The position numbers were made by a program, and so were the translations under genes. Shown here one piece after another: positions 36,501-47,823 of a stretch of DNA of 64,000 bases (positions within the stretch are counted from its first letter, which is position 1; each line of letters begins with the position of its first letter). The notes beneath the pieces were generated by a model. It searched no databases and was not told where the DNA came from. It saw only the letters and a program-made list of their open reading frames with translations. The stretch comes from Pterobdella sp. o SKG-2022 (taxonomy: Eukaryota; Annelida; Clitellata; Hirudinida; Piscicolidae). The stretch is from NCBI GenBank assembly GCA_964035795.1, contig OZ038326.1, forward strand, positions 77,001 through 141,000, given 5' to 3'.

Positions 36501-38958
36501 GATAAACGCTTCCTTAATTGTTCAGCGTATGTATCAGCTTTGAGGGTGGGGTAATCATCCACCTTGTAAGACTCCTTCAAGCCCACATCATTCTGCTTAT
36601 TGCTTGTTTCGCTATAGGCTTTGCTGTCCGTAAGCAGGAAGCTGGTGTTGGAATCTGGGTTTTCATTTAATGATTTGAGGGGGTGATTCATAGGGTTTGT
36701 GTGGTTGAGAAAGTTGGATTGGTCTAGTGGGTTAGTGAGAGGTGCAGTGCGGTTGAGGTTATAGTTGTGACGGCTGTATGCAGTGTAGTAGAGAGAGTGT
36801 GGAAGGGAGTTGCGAGACTTGTAACTGGCATAAGAGTTCTCATAAGTCAATAATGAACTATCAAATGCTTGTGAGGTGTTGTTATTTGAACTGCTGTTGT
36901 TGCTAGGCAACATACTTTTTGAATTCAAATCATTGTACTTTAAAGTTTGAGCCTCACTTTTTCTGAAAGCACTGTCGTAATCATTGGTGATGTTGTGATG
37001 ATTTTCATCCTGATGACTTTGCAACCTGCAATGTGTGGGTCTTGTTTATGGTAGTTAGTTGAAAGTACATATAATGGAAATAAAAATGATATTAAATTAT
37101 AAAGTTAAATTTACCCTAGCTTGATAAGACATTTATAGGCATATTGGTTAATAACATAATCATATCATTTTATGGTCATACAGCATTACGTGAAATATGC
37201 ACTTGAGGGCCACAATTCATCATTACCATGTTTTAATTGCAAGTTTTTGACTTTTGAGTTCAAATAATAGACAAAATGAAAGTTTAAGATATGCATTGGA
37301 ATAAAGAATAAAAAAATGACTAACAACAAGAATAATAATGATATTTTTATTTTTTTTATCAAAAAAAAAAGCAATAAAAATAAATAAAAATAGAATAGCA
37401 ACCTGTATTGTTGAGTGCCTGTGCTTTGCTGTGAATTTATTTTTTGAAAAAGTATTTAAATAATTACATGGGTGAATATAAAATAGAAGAAAAAATTATT
37501 GAAAAATAATATTGGAAATATCAATGGAAGAGACAACAACATCAAGGCAAGCAAAAACTCTTCAGAAAAACAAAATAATTTAAAAGTGGAACAAGAAGAA
37601 TTACGTGGTGGTGACAAAAACTAAAAAAATTTTAAATAATAAACAACGTAATAATAAAAATGCTATCAACAAATGTCATAATTTGAAACATTTTGATGCC
37701 TAAGGGAGCATGTATTTGATGCTGGAAAAGCTATGCATATATAAAATTATGTAGTAATTTAATAATATCACTTTATTTGAATTCTATAAATAGGAACTAA
37801 TTGAATTATGAATAGAAATGAAAGCTTTAAATTGATGACGTTGTTGAGGTTAAACATGTGACCTCCCTGGGAGATATTTTTGAGGCATTAATTACTTCAA
37901 AAATATATTTGAGATTTGCATAAAAGTTATAATACAAGAAAATTCAATTTCATAATTATCAATGTATAATGTGGCACATGTTTGAAAAGCTGAAACAACT
38001 AATTTGAGCCCAATAAAGGCACATAAGCAAGAACACACTATGAACCTATAAGAGCCTAGTGCATGACTGCATCTTACAATATCCACACAACCACATCACC
38101 ACCACACACACAAGAAAGATCTCAATCCCAGCTGACAACAAGCAACCCACCTTATAGTTAGAAACCTCATTATGATCAATTGAGGCACATTTGGATGATG
38201 AGTGAGGTCGTTTTTTTTGAGGTAGCTGGGGTGATGGGGGTTGCTCTAAGCTATGGTTTGAAGTGGTGATGGTGGAACTACTGTGGGTGAGTGTCGTTTC
38301 AAGGTCACAGATGAGATCAGGACTGGTTATTTCATCATAAATTCCAAAAGCTTTTCTCATTGACAGCTGGGCTTTGCGATGCCTTATGAAACTGTTGTTG
38401 TCAACAGATGTTTTGTGATGCTTTTCATGCATTGGTTGTCTCCTCTCATCCACTATCAAATATTTGTCAGAGTCAATGAAACATGTTCCCTCTGGTGCTT
38501 TTATTTTTATATCACTATACGAGAATGATCTGTCAAAAAGCTTTGACTCATTTGCTTCATTCACACTCAAAAGTTGGGACCTATTTCTAGAAAATTCATG
38601 GCGTTCTTTTAGAATATCATCAGGTAAATTGGAAGAACTTCTGCCTCGATGTTTTTTTATACGAAAAAGATTTGATATTTGTCTGAAAGAACTTTTGCTT
38701 TCTGTCTTTTTGGATTTTTTTGATATCTTCTGTTCTTTGTCCTCTTCCAAAGCACTTTCTTTATCGACACTTTGGCTGGTGTTTGATTTGAAAAGAGCAT
38801 TTTTAGTTTTTGTAAACGAGCTGCGCATCTTTGTTGTGTCTAGTCCATGCAAAATCTTTCGTGTTATATTCCTTTATTATATAATAATTTGAATTGAAAT
38901 ATTTTTCAAATAAGCGTATTTCAAAATATATATTTAAAATAAAAAATCAATACTTACC
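33544..38958 (-). CDS. SHROOM-like: Shroom-like actin/Rho-kinase-binding scaffold protein
   Basis: Coding parts on the minus strand are 38151-38852, 37403-37428, 34403-37025, 34184-34285, 33949-34119 and 33544-33819. The phases join to about 1299 residues. A non-coding first exon ends at 38958 with a perfect GTAAGT donor. The N-terminal 234 residues are Ser/Lys-rich. The 874-codon central exon is low-complexity and rich in His, Asn and Thr. The last three exons form a coiled-coil block whose pattern fits the Shroom ASD2 domain: LEEMLVVKLETLRKKERCVE, then MDNMVKLMMKLKMMLMRNSN (ASD2 has [20 protein letters not shown]), then KIREANIIRLDLQQEYHTW and a final heptad region. ASD2 binds Rho kinase during apical constriction. 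No PDZ domain was found. Family assignment rests on this tail alone. Confidence 0.72.
37403..37428 (-). CDS. 26-nt microexon of the Shroom-like gene
   Basis: It is bounded by ATAAATTCACAG and a GTTGCT donor, and encodes QSTGTQQY plus two bases. Without it, the phase-0 end of the preceding exon would meet the phase-2 acceptor of the 2.6-kb exon out of frame and hit a stop within seven codons. With it, both junctions are in frame. Confidence 0.75.
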
Positions 38959-39251
38959 GAAATTAACTTCACAATTTGTTTAGCCCAGGCAATTGTTCTT
39001 TATTTTGGCGAAGCGTTTTATTTACAAATAAATCACGACTTTTTGAAAACTAATTCTAACAGAATAAATTAATCTATAATATAAATTTTATAATATAATT
39101 TTTTAAACAAATTATTTTTATATTTAGCTGTCAACTTTTAAATGTCAACTTTGAAATGTTTTAATTTGGTCTTGTCAGGATTATGATTATTGATTGTATC
39201 ATTTTTTTAAATATAATTTGAGTTTTTGTCCAAAATCATTTTTAAACAATC
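38959..39251. promoter_or_regulatory. Probable bidirectional promoter between Shroom-like and SUPT20H genes
   Basis: The non-coding first exon of the minus-strand Shroom-like gene ends at 38958 and must start somewhere upstream of it. The SUPT20H ATG is at 39252 on the plus strand. Less than 300 bp therefore holds the Shroom-like 5' UTR exon, both transcription starts and the SUPT20H 5' leader. The sequence is very AT-rich, with no CpG-rich block and no certain TATA box. Confidence 0.55.
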
Positions 39252-42200
39252 ATGGAATTAAATTTAAACGACCAAGAAATAGAGTCAGGGAAAAAAAGGT
39301 CGGACAATTCTAGGAAAATTTATATAGATCTATGATACTCATTTGAATTCCTTTTACTTCAAGAAATTCTTTACAAGCTGGTCTTGCAGAAATCTTCAAT
39401 GTGGAATCAATCAAAAAAGCTAACATAGAAGTATTAAATTATCACTTTTTATTAACATATATTCAATTTAATTGAAATATTTTTGAAGTTTATCAAAATT
39501 TCACAAAATTTTTTGTAATTCAAACTTGAATTTTCATTCAAATTTTTTTTTGAATAAGTTATAAAATTTGAAAATCATGAGGAGTAACAATTGATAATAA
39601 GCAACTTTTAGTGATTCAAATTCACAATAAAAACTAACTTTTGTAATCTTTAACACATAGGAGCTGACTCTTTCATCAGGCTTGTTGCTGGATTTGGTGA
39701 CTAAACAACAACTCAACACTCTCATCATCAACCTATATATTGATTTTTATTCCATCATGCTACGTAATGAAGCATCTGAACTTGAAACCAACAAAATCCC
39801 ATATCAAGTACCACTATGCCACCAACTTTGTCATCCACCTTGCCATTATTCACTTCATTTGAATGCCTGCCAATCATTGCATGTCCTATTTGTTGTTCCA
39901 GCAATAATTTCACTTGCATATTATGGCCAAAAATGAGAGAGAGTGGCTAGATTTGTTGTAAAATTCCATGTATTCATGTTTTTTCTTGTTCCATTCCATG
40001 CCACCTTGACACAACACCACTCCATCTCAACACAGGATGGAGATATCCTGGATTACATAGATACTCAGCTCATCCCTCCTAACATCATTGACCTCCTCGA
40101 CCAGCTTCCTGTATTTCATTACCATTTCATTGCCATTCTTATTAATATTATTATTATTTTTATTGTTTCTTTTCAGAGACATCTTATGTATTTTTTATAC
40201 AGTAATTATTTATAAAACATTACTTTGAGAGATTTCAATACATTTATTGAAAATCATAGCTTAAGTATTAATAATGCTTAAAGTTTCTCAAAATGATGTT
40301 TTATAAGTGATTGTTATAATTATGTACTTCCTTACAACTAAGTCAGTCATTAATTTGGTACTGAGCTTTTTTTTAAAAGCCTAGGGTGAACGAAATCTAA
40401 TTTTTCTATTCCTTTTCCAGCACTTTTCTCAAATTAAACCCTCTACCAAGTAATGCTGATTTTTTGTATTGTTTCAAAAGATTTGTTTACACCAATAAGT
40501 TTATTATTATTATTATTCTTATTATTATTATTATTATCACACCAGACAAGTCTATATGTGTCAGGCTGTTTGGTGGCTGAGGTGAGGGACTTCAGGTGTC
40601 TCACCGACAACTCCTTTGAAACCTCCTATGTCCTCCTCAAACCTCACAACCATGTGTGTTCAGTGTTTTTATAAGTGTATCATTTCAATTATTTTAATAA
40701 TAAATAATTGTTTTTTAATTACATTGCACACTGCCAATAGACGATAATAAATGACATGAACTTGCTTACCTCAATGTCGAGTCACCGATGGACTGAGACA
40801 GAAAAGAATTTTTTGGAATCTCAATTGATCTTGCATTCTACACCACCCCTGTGTCTTGACACTAGTCCCTCCCTTTACAGCGTCCACAATCAGTCTTTCC
40901 AGCCTCTTAATCATCTCTATTTGCTTAGGTTGCTTGTGAGTGTTTGCTTGTGCATGGAGTGATGCTCTGTGAAACTAACCTACTACTCACCCAACAATAC
41001 TGCCTTCACTTACTCAACAACACACTGCTCCATGCACAGCAAAGTGAGACAGTGTTCACAACGTGGAGAGCATCAGAGGTTGGAATTGTCAATGGGAACA
41101 CCATGTGTTTTGGGGACTGGGATATTTGGTCTGTTGAAGTGCATTGAGGATTGGAAGAAGAAAGAGGATGAGAGTGGTGTTATTAATCTCATCAAAAATA
41201 TTAAGGTGGAGTTGATAGGTGGTGTGGCTGAGAGGAATGTTTTGAGTTGGTAGGTGGTAGATGTATTGGGTGGATAAAACTGTTAAGATAATCTCTTAAT
41301 TTGGGAGTATGTGTATAACAATGATTTTATGCCTGTCACAAGAATCCAACACTTCTTCAACCATCTCCACACAGGTTCCAGTGGACAACTGGATTGAACC
41401 TTCTTTATCAGGCATTGCTCCCGCTAATCTGGAAGTTTGTGTCTCATTACAACATACCTATATCAATACATACCAATATATATACACATTCATGCTCACA
41501 TACAGCTCCAGCAGAAGATTCGACCAATAGAAAGGCAGAAGATCTCTATTGACAACCAACCAGTGCTTCTCGAGCAGTTTGAGTTTGAAACTGAGAGAGC
41601 TGGTTAGTTGCATGTCCTTATTCTTTTATTATTATTATTATTGTTTTATATTTTATTATCGATTTTAACGATATCATCATCAAAAGGAGGTCGAGTATCA
41701 TTATCAAAAGTGTCCATACATCAAAGGATGTCAGACGAGGTTGGGTTTTGCTTTCAATATTGCCTCAAAACCACTTATACCAAATGATACGTGTTTATAT
41801 CTATTGAATGTATCAGTTATATTAAAAACTACAATCTTAGACACACACACAAACAGGTGTATATCGGCAGTTTGTACCTGAATAAGGACTCTAAGCAGTC
41901 TAGCGCTGGAGCCTCTTGTCGGTATGACGTCATTCTATATTATCGTTAACATCTTCATTAACAATATTAATTTATTTACAGCTTCAAGTTTGCAAGTTAT
42001 TCTGGCGTTGAAAAGTTAGTCGATATGTTCACACACACAAACACACGCGCATAAATACATGCATATACAAACACACACAGATACATAAGACAATTTAGAG
42101 AAATAATAACGGAGGAAGGCAGACGTCAAGTGAAAATAACTCACTACAGGGCTAACAACCCACCCATCGTTACATACACAAATAACAACAATGATGGCAA

Positions 42201-44007
42201 AAATAATAATGAAGATAAATATGAGAGTATGGTTAAAAGTGAGGAGAATAAGGACAAAGTTGATGAAAATGAAAAGAGCATATATGATCAGACCAATAAT
42301 ATAAATGATGCGAGTAATAAAATCAATAATTTCAACAACAAAAACAATAATAATAACGAGTTTCCCACCAATAAGGTGATATTATTATTTTATTATGTTT
42401 TTGACCAACAATTAAACCAAAAACTCTCACCTTCAGGCAGTCCCGTTTGCTCCTCCAATCAACAGTTCGTCCTTACATTTATGAATGAAAATTTTATTTT
42501 CTTACCATGGTTATTAACAATATATTAGTAAAAATTTACTAAACTATTAGTAATAAAAAATATTAATAATAAACTTTTTTAATTTTTGCAGACAACACCA
42601 ACATCAACCCGTTGCTCATTCTACAACAACAACAACTGCAGCAGCAGCAAAATTTACAACAACAACAACTGCAGCAACAGCAACATTTACAACTACAACA
42701 ACAACAATACAATTTCCAAAAGAATCTCTTAGCACAAGGTTTATCATGTATTTTTGTTCTTATTTATCTCTAATGTTGCTTAGTGTTTCTGTCTTTATTT
42801 TTTCGTTTGATTATGTATGTTGTAGTTGTGTAATGTTGTGGAGTTGATGTTGAGTTTTGGATGTTTGCGACTCATGAGTAAGTGCATTCTGTGGTTATCA
42901 ATGAAGTGCATCAATGTGATTATGTTGTCATCAACAGGTATCAATCAGCTCTCTGCTCAACAACAAAGCCAACTACAAAAACAACAACAGCAAAACCAAC
43001 TACATCAAATACAGCAACAAAATTGGCAACAGTTGACTCCCACCACAAGACCAACACCACCAACCACCCATTCTACCATGTCTAATGTCAATGAGACATT
43101 ATTTATTTCCATTTGAATTCAACTATTTTATTGCAATCCATATATAATATCGTTTTGAGAATATAAGAGAGCACCTGCAATGTTTTTTAGTTAAACATGA
43201 ATCCAATAAATTATGGTAGGGTTATGATAATTTCCCAATTTTTTTCTCAACTGCATTTGCCATAGAACCTCCCTGATTTGAGGTTTGATGAGATGATAAG
43301 CTTTGGAATGCACCCAATTTCCCCCATAAAACCCCCATCACATTTGCAGGTCAGCAGGCTCTCAACAATGCCCAGGCTTTATAACCCCTCTTCCAACACT
43401 CTCATCTCTCCATGTCAGTATCTATATATTTTTCCATCTATCTACCCATCAACCTACCTACCCACATATACACACACAAGCACACACTACCACAGCAAGC
43501 CAACTGACAAGTCCTCCCATACTGATATCGCCCCAAATGGAAAAGACGTTGCCCCAACAAACATCACCACATCAACAGGTTCACCTGCCTCAAGTCATCT
43601 CATCATTCCTTCGCAGGCCTGGTTAGGGTAGGATGTTTATGAATGGATGTTGGTGGATGGGCTTATGGGCATGAGTGCTAGGCACTGTATTGTTTGTGTG
43701 GAAATTGGGTCTTTAGTTGTAATAGAAAATGTGGTATATGAATAATTTATTATTTAAAATTTTTTGTGGCAGTTGTTAATGATTGAATGTTGATTTCTCC
43801 AAAGGAGCAGCTATAAACATTCAAAATAACCTGATGCCATCTCCACAAATGTTGAGTCCACACAACAACAATCAACTCAACAATAACCAACACAGCAACA
43901 ACCTACATAACTCTAATCAACTGCAACTCAATCCTCAACAACTTCAACAGTTGCAACAACTCCAATCTGTGCAACATTTTAATCAAATTCATTCTAAAAA
44001 TCCCTAA
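39252..44007 (+). CDS. SUPT20H: SUPT20H/Spt20 homologue, SAGA complex structural subunit
   Basis: Spt20 holds together the SAGA histone acetyltransferase coactivator. Resolved exons are 39252-39298, 39364-39430, 39661-39807, 40036-40110, 40546-40653, 40741-40928, 41375-41434, 41506-41602, about 42101-42375, 42437-42464, 42592-42738, a start at 42938, and the last exon 43805-44007. Diagnostic matches are TLIINLY and SIMLRNEASELETNKIPYQ, DGDILDYIDTQLIPPNIIDL, SGCLVAEVRDF with YVLLKP, and HRWTETEKNFLESQLILHST with PPLCLD, all in the order of the Spt20 domain. FEFETERA follows, then long Gln-rich exons as in vertebrate SUPT20H. The stretches 40929-41374 and 43085-43804 contain further exons that I could not fix. 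A 17-nt alternative exon may lie at 41857-41873. Confidence 0.85.
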
Positions 44008-44363
44008 CTTTTTGATTGTTTCTTAACTTTAAATTTATTGAGTTGTAATTTTGTTGTAAATTTGAAAAAGTTTAGTTAATAAAAAGTTTAAAAAATTTAA
44101 TTTTTTTCCAATATTTTGAGTTTTTTTAATATTTCAAAATTGGTTCATGGTGTTGAGGACGAGATTTAAAAGACGGAAATTTTCAACCCAGTTATTAGTT
44201 TTGCCATCTTCAAACTTGCACCATAAACATTGGAATTTTTAAAACATCTACTCAATTTAGAGTTTATACTCTTGAATAAAAAGGAAATTATTTTTTTCAA
44301 ATATTTTTAAATTGCCACACTAATGCCCAGTTTTGGACAATATCTCTTGCGCGGTCGTGTCTG

Positions 44364-47300
44364 ATGGGTGAAGCTAACCAAGTTATTTCTGAATTGGCAG
44401 ACTCAGCCAGCAACTATGGTGAACTCGAAGCGTCAAATGTTTGTCCGGTGAGTTTTGGAATTTTTAACGAAGACGAGGAGCAGTCAAGTCTGATATTTAG
44501 GCCTGTCAATTCCTTGGAAGTGCTGTATGAGACCAGGTTCAAAGAGCCAAAGTTTATCGGAAAGTATTTAATTGGAGATGTGTTAGGAGAGGGATCTTAC
44601 GGCAAAGTTAAAGAATGTCTCGATTCTGAGACCCTAGCTAGAAGAGCTATCAAAATACTTAAAAAAAAAAAATTGAAAAAAATTCCAAATGGAGAAGCCA
44701 ATGTAAAAAGGTTAGAAAATGTTGAAATTTACCACATTCGAAAATAAATTGTTTTCAAAACCATAATACATCATTCAGAGAAGTGAAGTTGTTACAACGC
44801 CTTTCTCACCCCAACATCATCCGCTTGTACGATGTGATGGAGAATGAAGAAAAAGGCAAGTTGTATTTGGTGTTGGACTTTTGTGTCATCGGCCTGCAAG
44901 ACCTTCTTGAATCATCCCCTAACAAACGATTTCCCATGCATCAGGCACACAAGTGTGTCTTTTTTATATTCATTCTAGACAACTTCCAACATTCTGATGG
45001 CAAATTTTGAATATCAATCACATCGGCTTATATTAAGTTTCGCATTATGGATCATTTAGCTTCACTATTACACAATTTTTTCAGTTACTTTTGCCAATTG
45101 ATTGATGGTTTGGAGTATTTACACTCTCAAGGAGTCATCCACAAAGATATCAAGCCTGGAAACCTTCTTATCACAAACAACCATCTTCTCAAAATCACAG
45201 ATCTTGGAGTTGCTGAGGTAGGTGGGTATGGTGTAGTGGGTTGTTTGTTATGAAATGGTGTAGTCTGGTGTGGTGGTGTTGTGTGGTGTGGTGGTGATAC
45301 CAGGTTTGACAGATAGAATTTTGATGGGAGATCTGTGATGAAAATGCTCAATGTTATATACATAGTATTTTAAGGCTCCAGTGTTTGTGAGTTTGTTTTT
45401 TTATCATAACATTTTTTGGGTCTTTCTCTCTGTAAAACCCAAACAATTATAAGTATCTTTTGTTTGTAAGCAAATGTTGAAATGCTATCTCAAACAGATA
45501 TATCACATCATCAATAAATTAGCATTCTGAACTCACCTTCAAAGGTTAAACTTTCACCAATATGTAATGGTATATATAAGCTAGAGTTTAAACACTATTG
45601 TTATAGACTTATTTTAATTCAGCTTCATCACTGCCTTCTATTATATCAATGTTCATCAATAAGTTCTATATATTACATTTTGTATCTTATGTCATGTTTA
45701 TGGATCTATATATTACATTTTGTATCTTATGTCATGTTTATGGATCTATATATTACATTTTGTATCTTATGTCATGTTTATGGATCTATATATTACATTT
45801 TTTTTAATCATCATTCATTACCAGTTTTATATTTACACTCTTCTTATATAGACCATCATTTTTAATGGCATCCTGCTGTAATCAAAATCTTCATAACCAG
45901 GCTTTGGATAGGTTTGCACCTGATGACACGTGCACAACCAGTCAAGGATCTCCAGCTTTCCAACCCCCCGAGATCGCCAATGGACACGACTCCTTCTCTG
46001 GTTTTAAAGTTGATGTCTGGTCAGCTGGAGTCACTCTGTTAGTTTGTGTGTGGTAGATATGTATGGTTTGAGCTACTTTCTATCAGTTTGAGTAATGTCT
46101 CACCACAACACACCACAGCTACAACATAATAACCGGAGCTTATCCATTTGAAGGGGAAAATATATATAAACTATATGAGGCCATCGGGACTGGTTAGTGG
46201 GGGAAGGGGGTAGGGTGTTAGGTGGAGAGGTGTGGCATGGTTGCTTCAATGTATCTTGTATACTTCTTTCTTGTGTGCTTGTTAATATGACTTATTTGTT
46301 ATAGAGATTTTTCTCATATTAAACCACATTGATGCACATTGCAGGCAAGTTTGGTATTCCTCCATCGATTGATAAGGTCCTCACCAGCCTGCTGCTAGGT
46401 TCTCATTGTTTGTCTGTGTCATTGTACCTTTGTCTATTTGTTCATATGTATATAATAGTTATCATCCATCCATGTTTGTATCTCCACCAGCATTGATTTG
46501 AAACCTCTCAGGCATGTTGGAGTTTGATCCACAGAAGAGGTTGAGTATCCAACAAATCAAAAGACATCCGTGAGTTGCTTATTAAATCTTGTTGCAACAA
46601 TCGCAACATGTTGTAAAAGATTGATAACAATAATAAAATATTGTCATATATTTAAAAAAAAACAGCATTTTGTTTTATAGAAACAATATTAGATGATAGA
46701 ATATAGAAATATTTACATGAGATATATCATAATCTGGTATATTATGTGCCATTTTGATTTATGCAGTCAATGAGGAGCTATGAATGAAAAAATGATAATA
46801 CTTGTGCCAATAATAATACTGATAATAATAATTATAGTTTTATTGATAAAATTTATATGCATATTTGAATGAATGATAAGAAAGACCTGTGTTTTCATAA
46901 TGATATAACATATTTGCAAGTTGCAAGTCCAAGTATAATAACCTAAATCAAGTTGTGAGGTCAACAAACACAAAGTATTTTAAGACACGCTTTTTTTGAT
47001 TACTTGATCCTGTGATATAGTCTCACAAAAAGCTTTGTTAGCCACATTCATGACATTATACTGCCTGATTCTTCATACTTCTTGTTTATCAATGTTTCAA
47101 TGCTATTATCGCTCTAGTTATTATTATTATTATTATTATTTTTCATAATTACAATTAGTTATTCAGAAGCATTATTCTTTTTGAACTTGCCAAGATTTTT
47201 TCTTCATTATTCAAACGACCACTCTCAACTTCAATGCAAGTTGGATGACTAAGAAGCACCCGTATCTATTGTTTGAGGAGGTGAGGATCCCAGCCAGAGT

Positions 47301-47823
47301 GCACCACCACACCACCTACACTGACCCTCTCAGAGGCATGACCATGGTGCACTCTCTGGCAGACCTCTACAGCACCCACCACGAGACTCATGAAGATCGA
47401 CTGGTACAAAGTGATATGGGTGGGGTGGATTTCACTTCCAGTGGACTGCCATCCACCGAGCCTCTGACCGATGATGTGTCTCCCATTAAGCCTATCTCTG
47501 TTGATCCTATTCTCGGTCGGTGGAGAGGGGGTTTGTATGGATGGTGCATCATTTGTACAGATGAGGGTGGTGGACGAATGTTGATTGTTGTACGATGGTA
47601 GAGGTGGTTCAATGGAGAATCATGTAGGATCAAAATCAAAATTCTTCACACAATGACAGATGAAATGGAGGAAGACATATTGAAGAACAAGAGATCACAC
47701 CACGGAGAGAATGGAAAGCAGCTGCATAATACACAACGACACAAGATTCATAACTGCAACCACTCATACAACAAAAAGAACATGAAGACTCGTCGATCTA
47801 GATTCAAATGCAAACAGTCTTAA
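44364..47823 (+). CDS. STK11: STK11/LKB1 serine/threonine kinase, complete nine-exon gene
   Basis: LKB1 phosphorylates AMPK-family kinases together with STRAD and MO25. Exons are 44364-44710, 44779-44952, 45085-45217, 45901-46037, 46119-46192, 46345-46398, 46512-46569, 47241-47515 and 47660-47823. Phases join perfectly to 471 residues (human 433). Visible motifs are the glycine loop [10 protein letters not shown] (about residue 74), [10 protein letters not shown] with the ATP-site lysine, [20 protein letters not shown] (about 194), DLGVAE as the LKB1-type DFG variant, [39 protein letters not shown] and [15 protein letters not shown]. After the kinase domain comes [16 protein letters not shown], equivalent to human DRWRSMTVVPYLEDL. 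The last exon ends RSRFKCKQS, resembling the human farnesylated CKQQ end. The kinase looks active. Confidence 0.97.
45665..45805. repeat. 40-bp tandem repeat in an LKB1 intron
   Basis: The unit CTATATATTACATTTTGTAT followed by CTTATGTCATGTTTATGGAT is repeated about 3.5 times with almost no divergence, in the intron between LKB1 exons 3 and 4. Confidence 0.92.
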
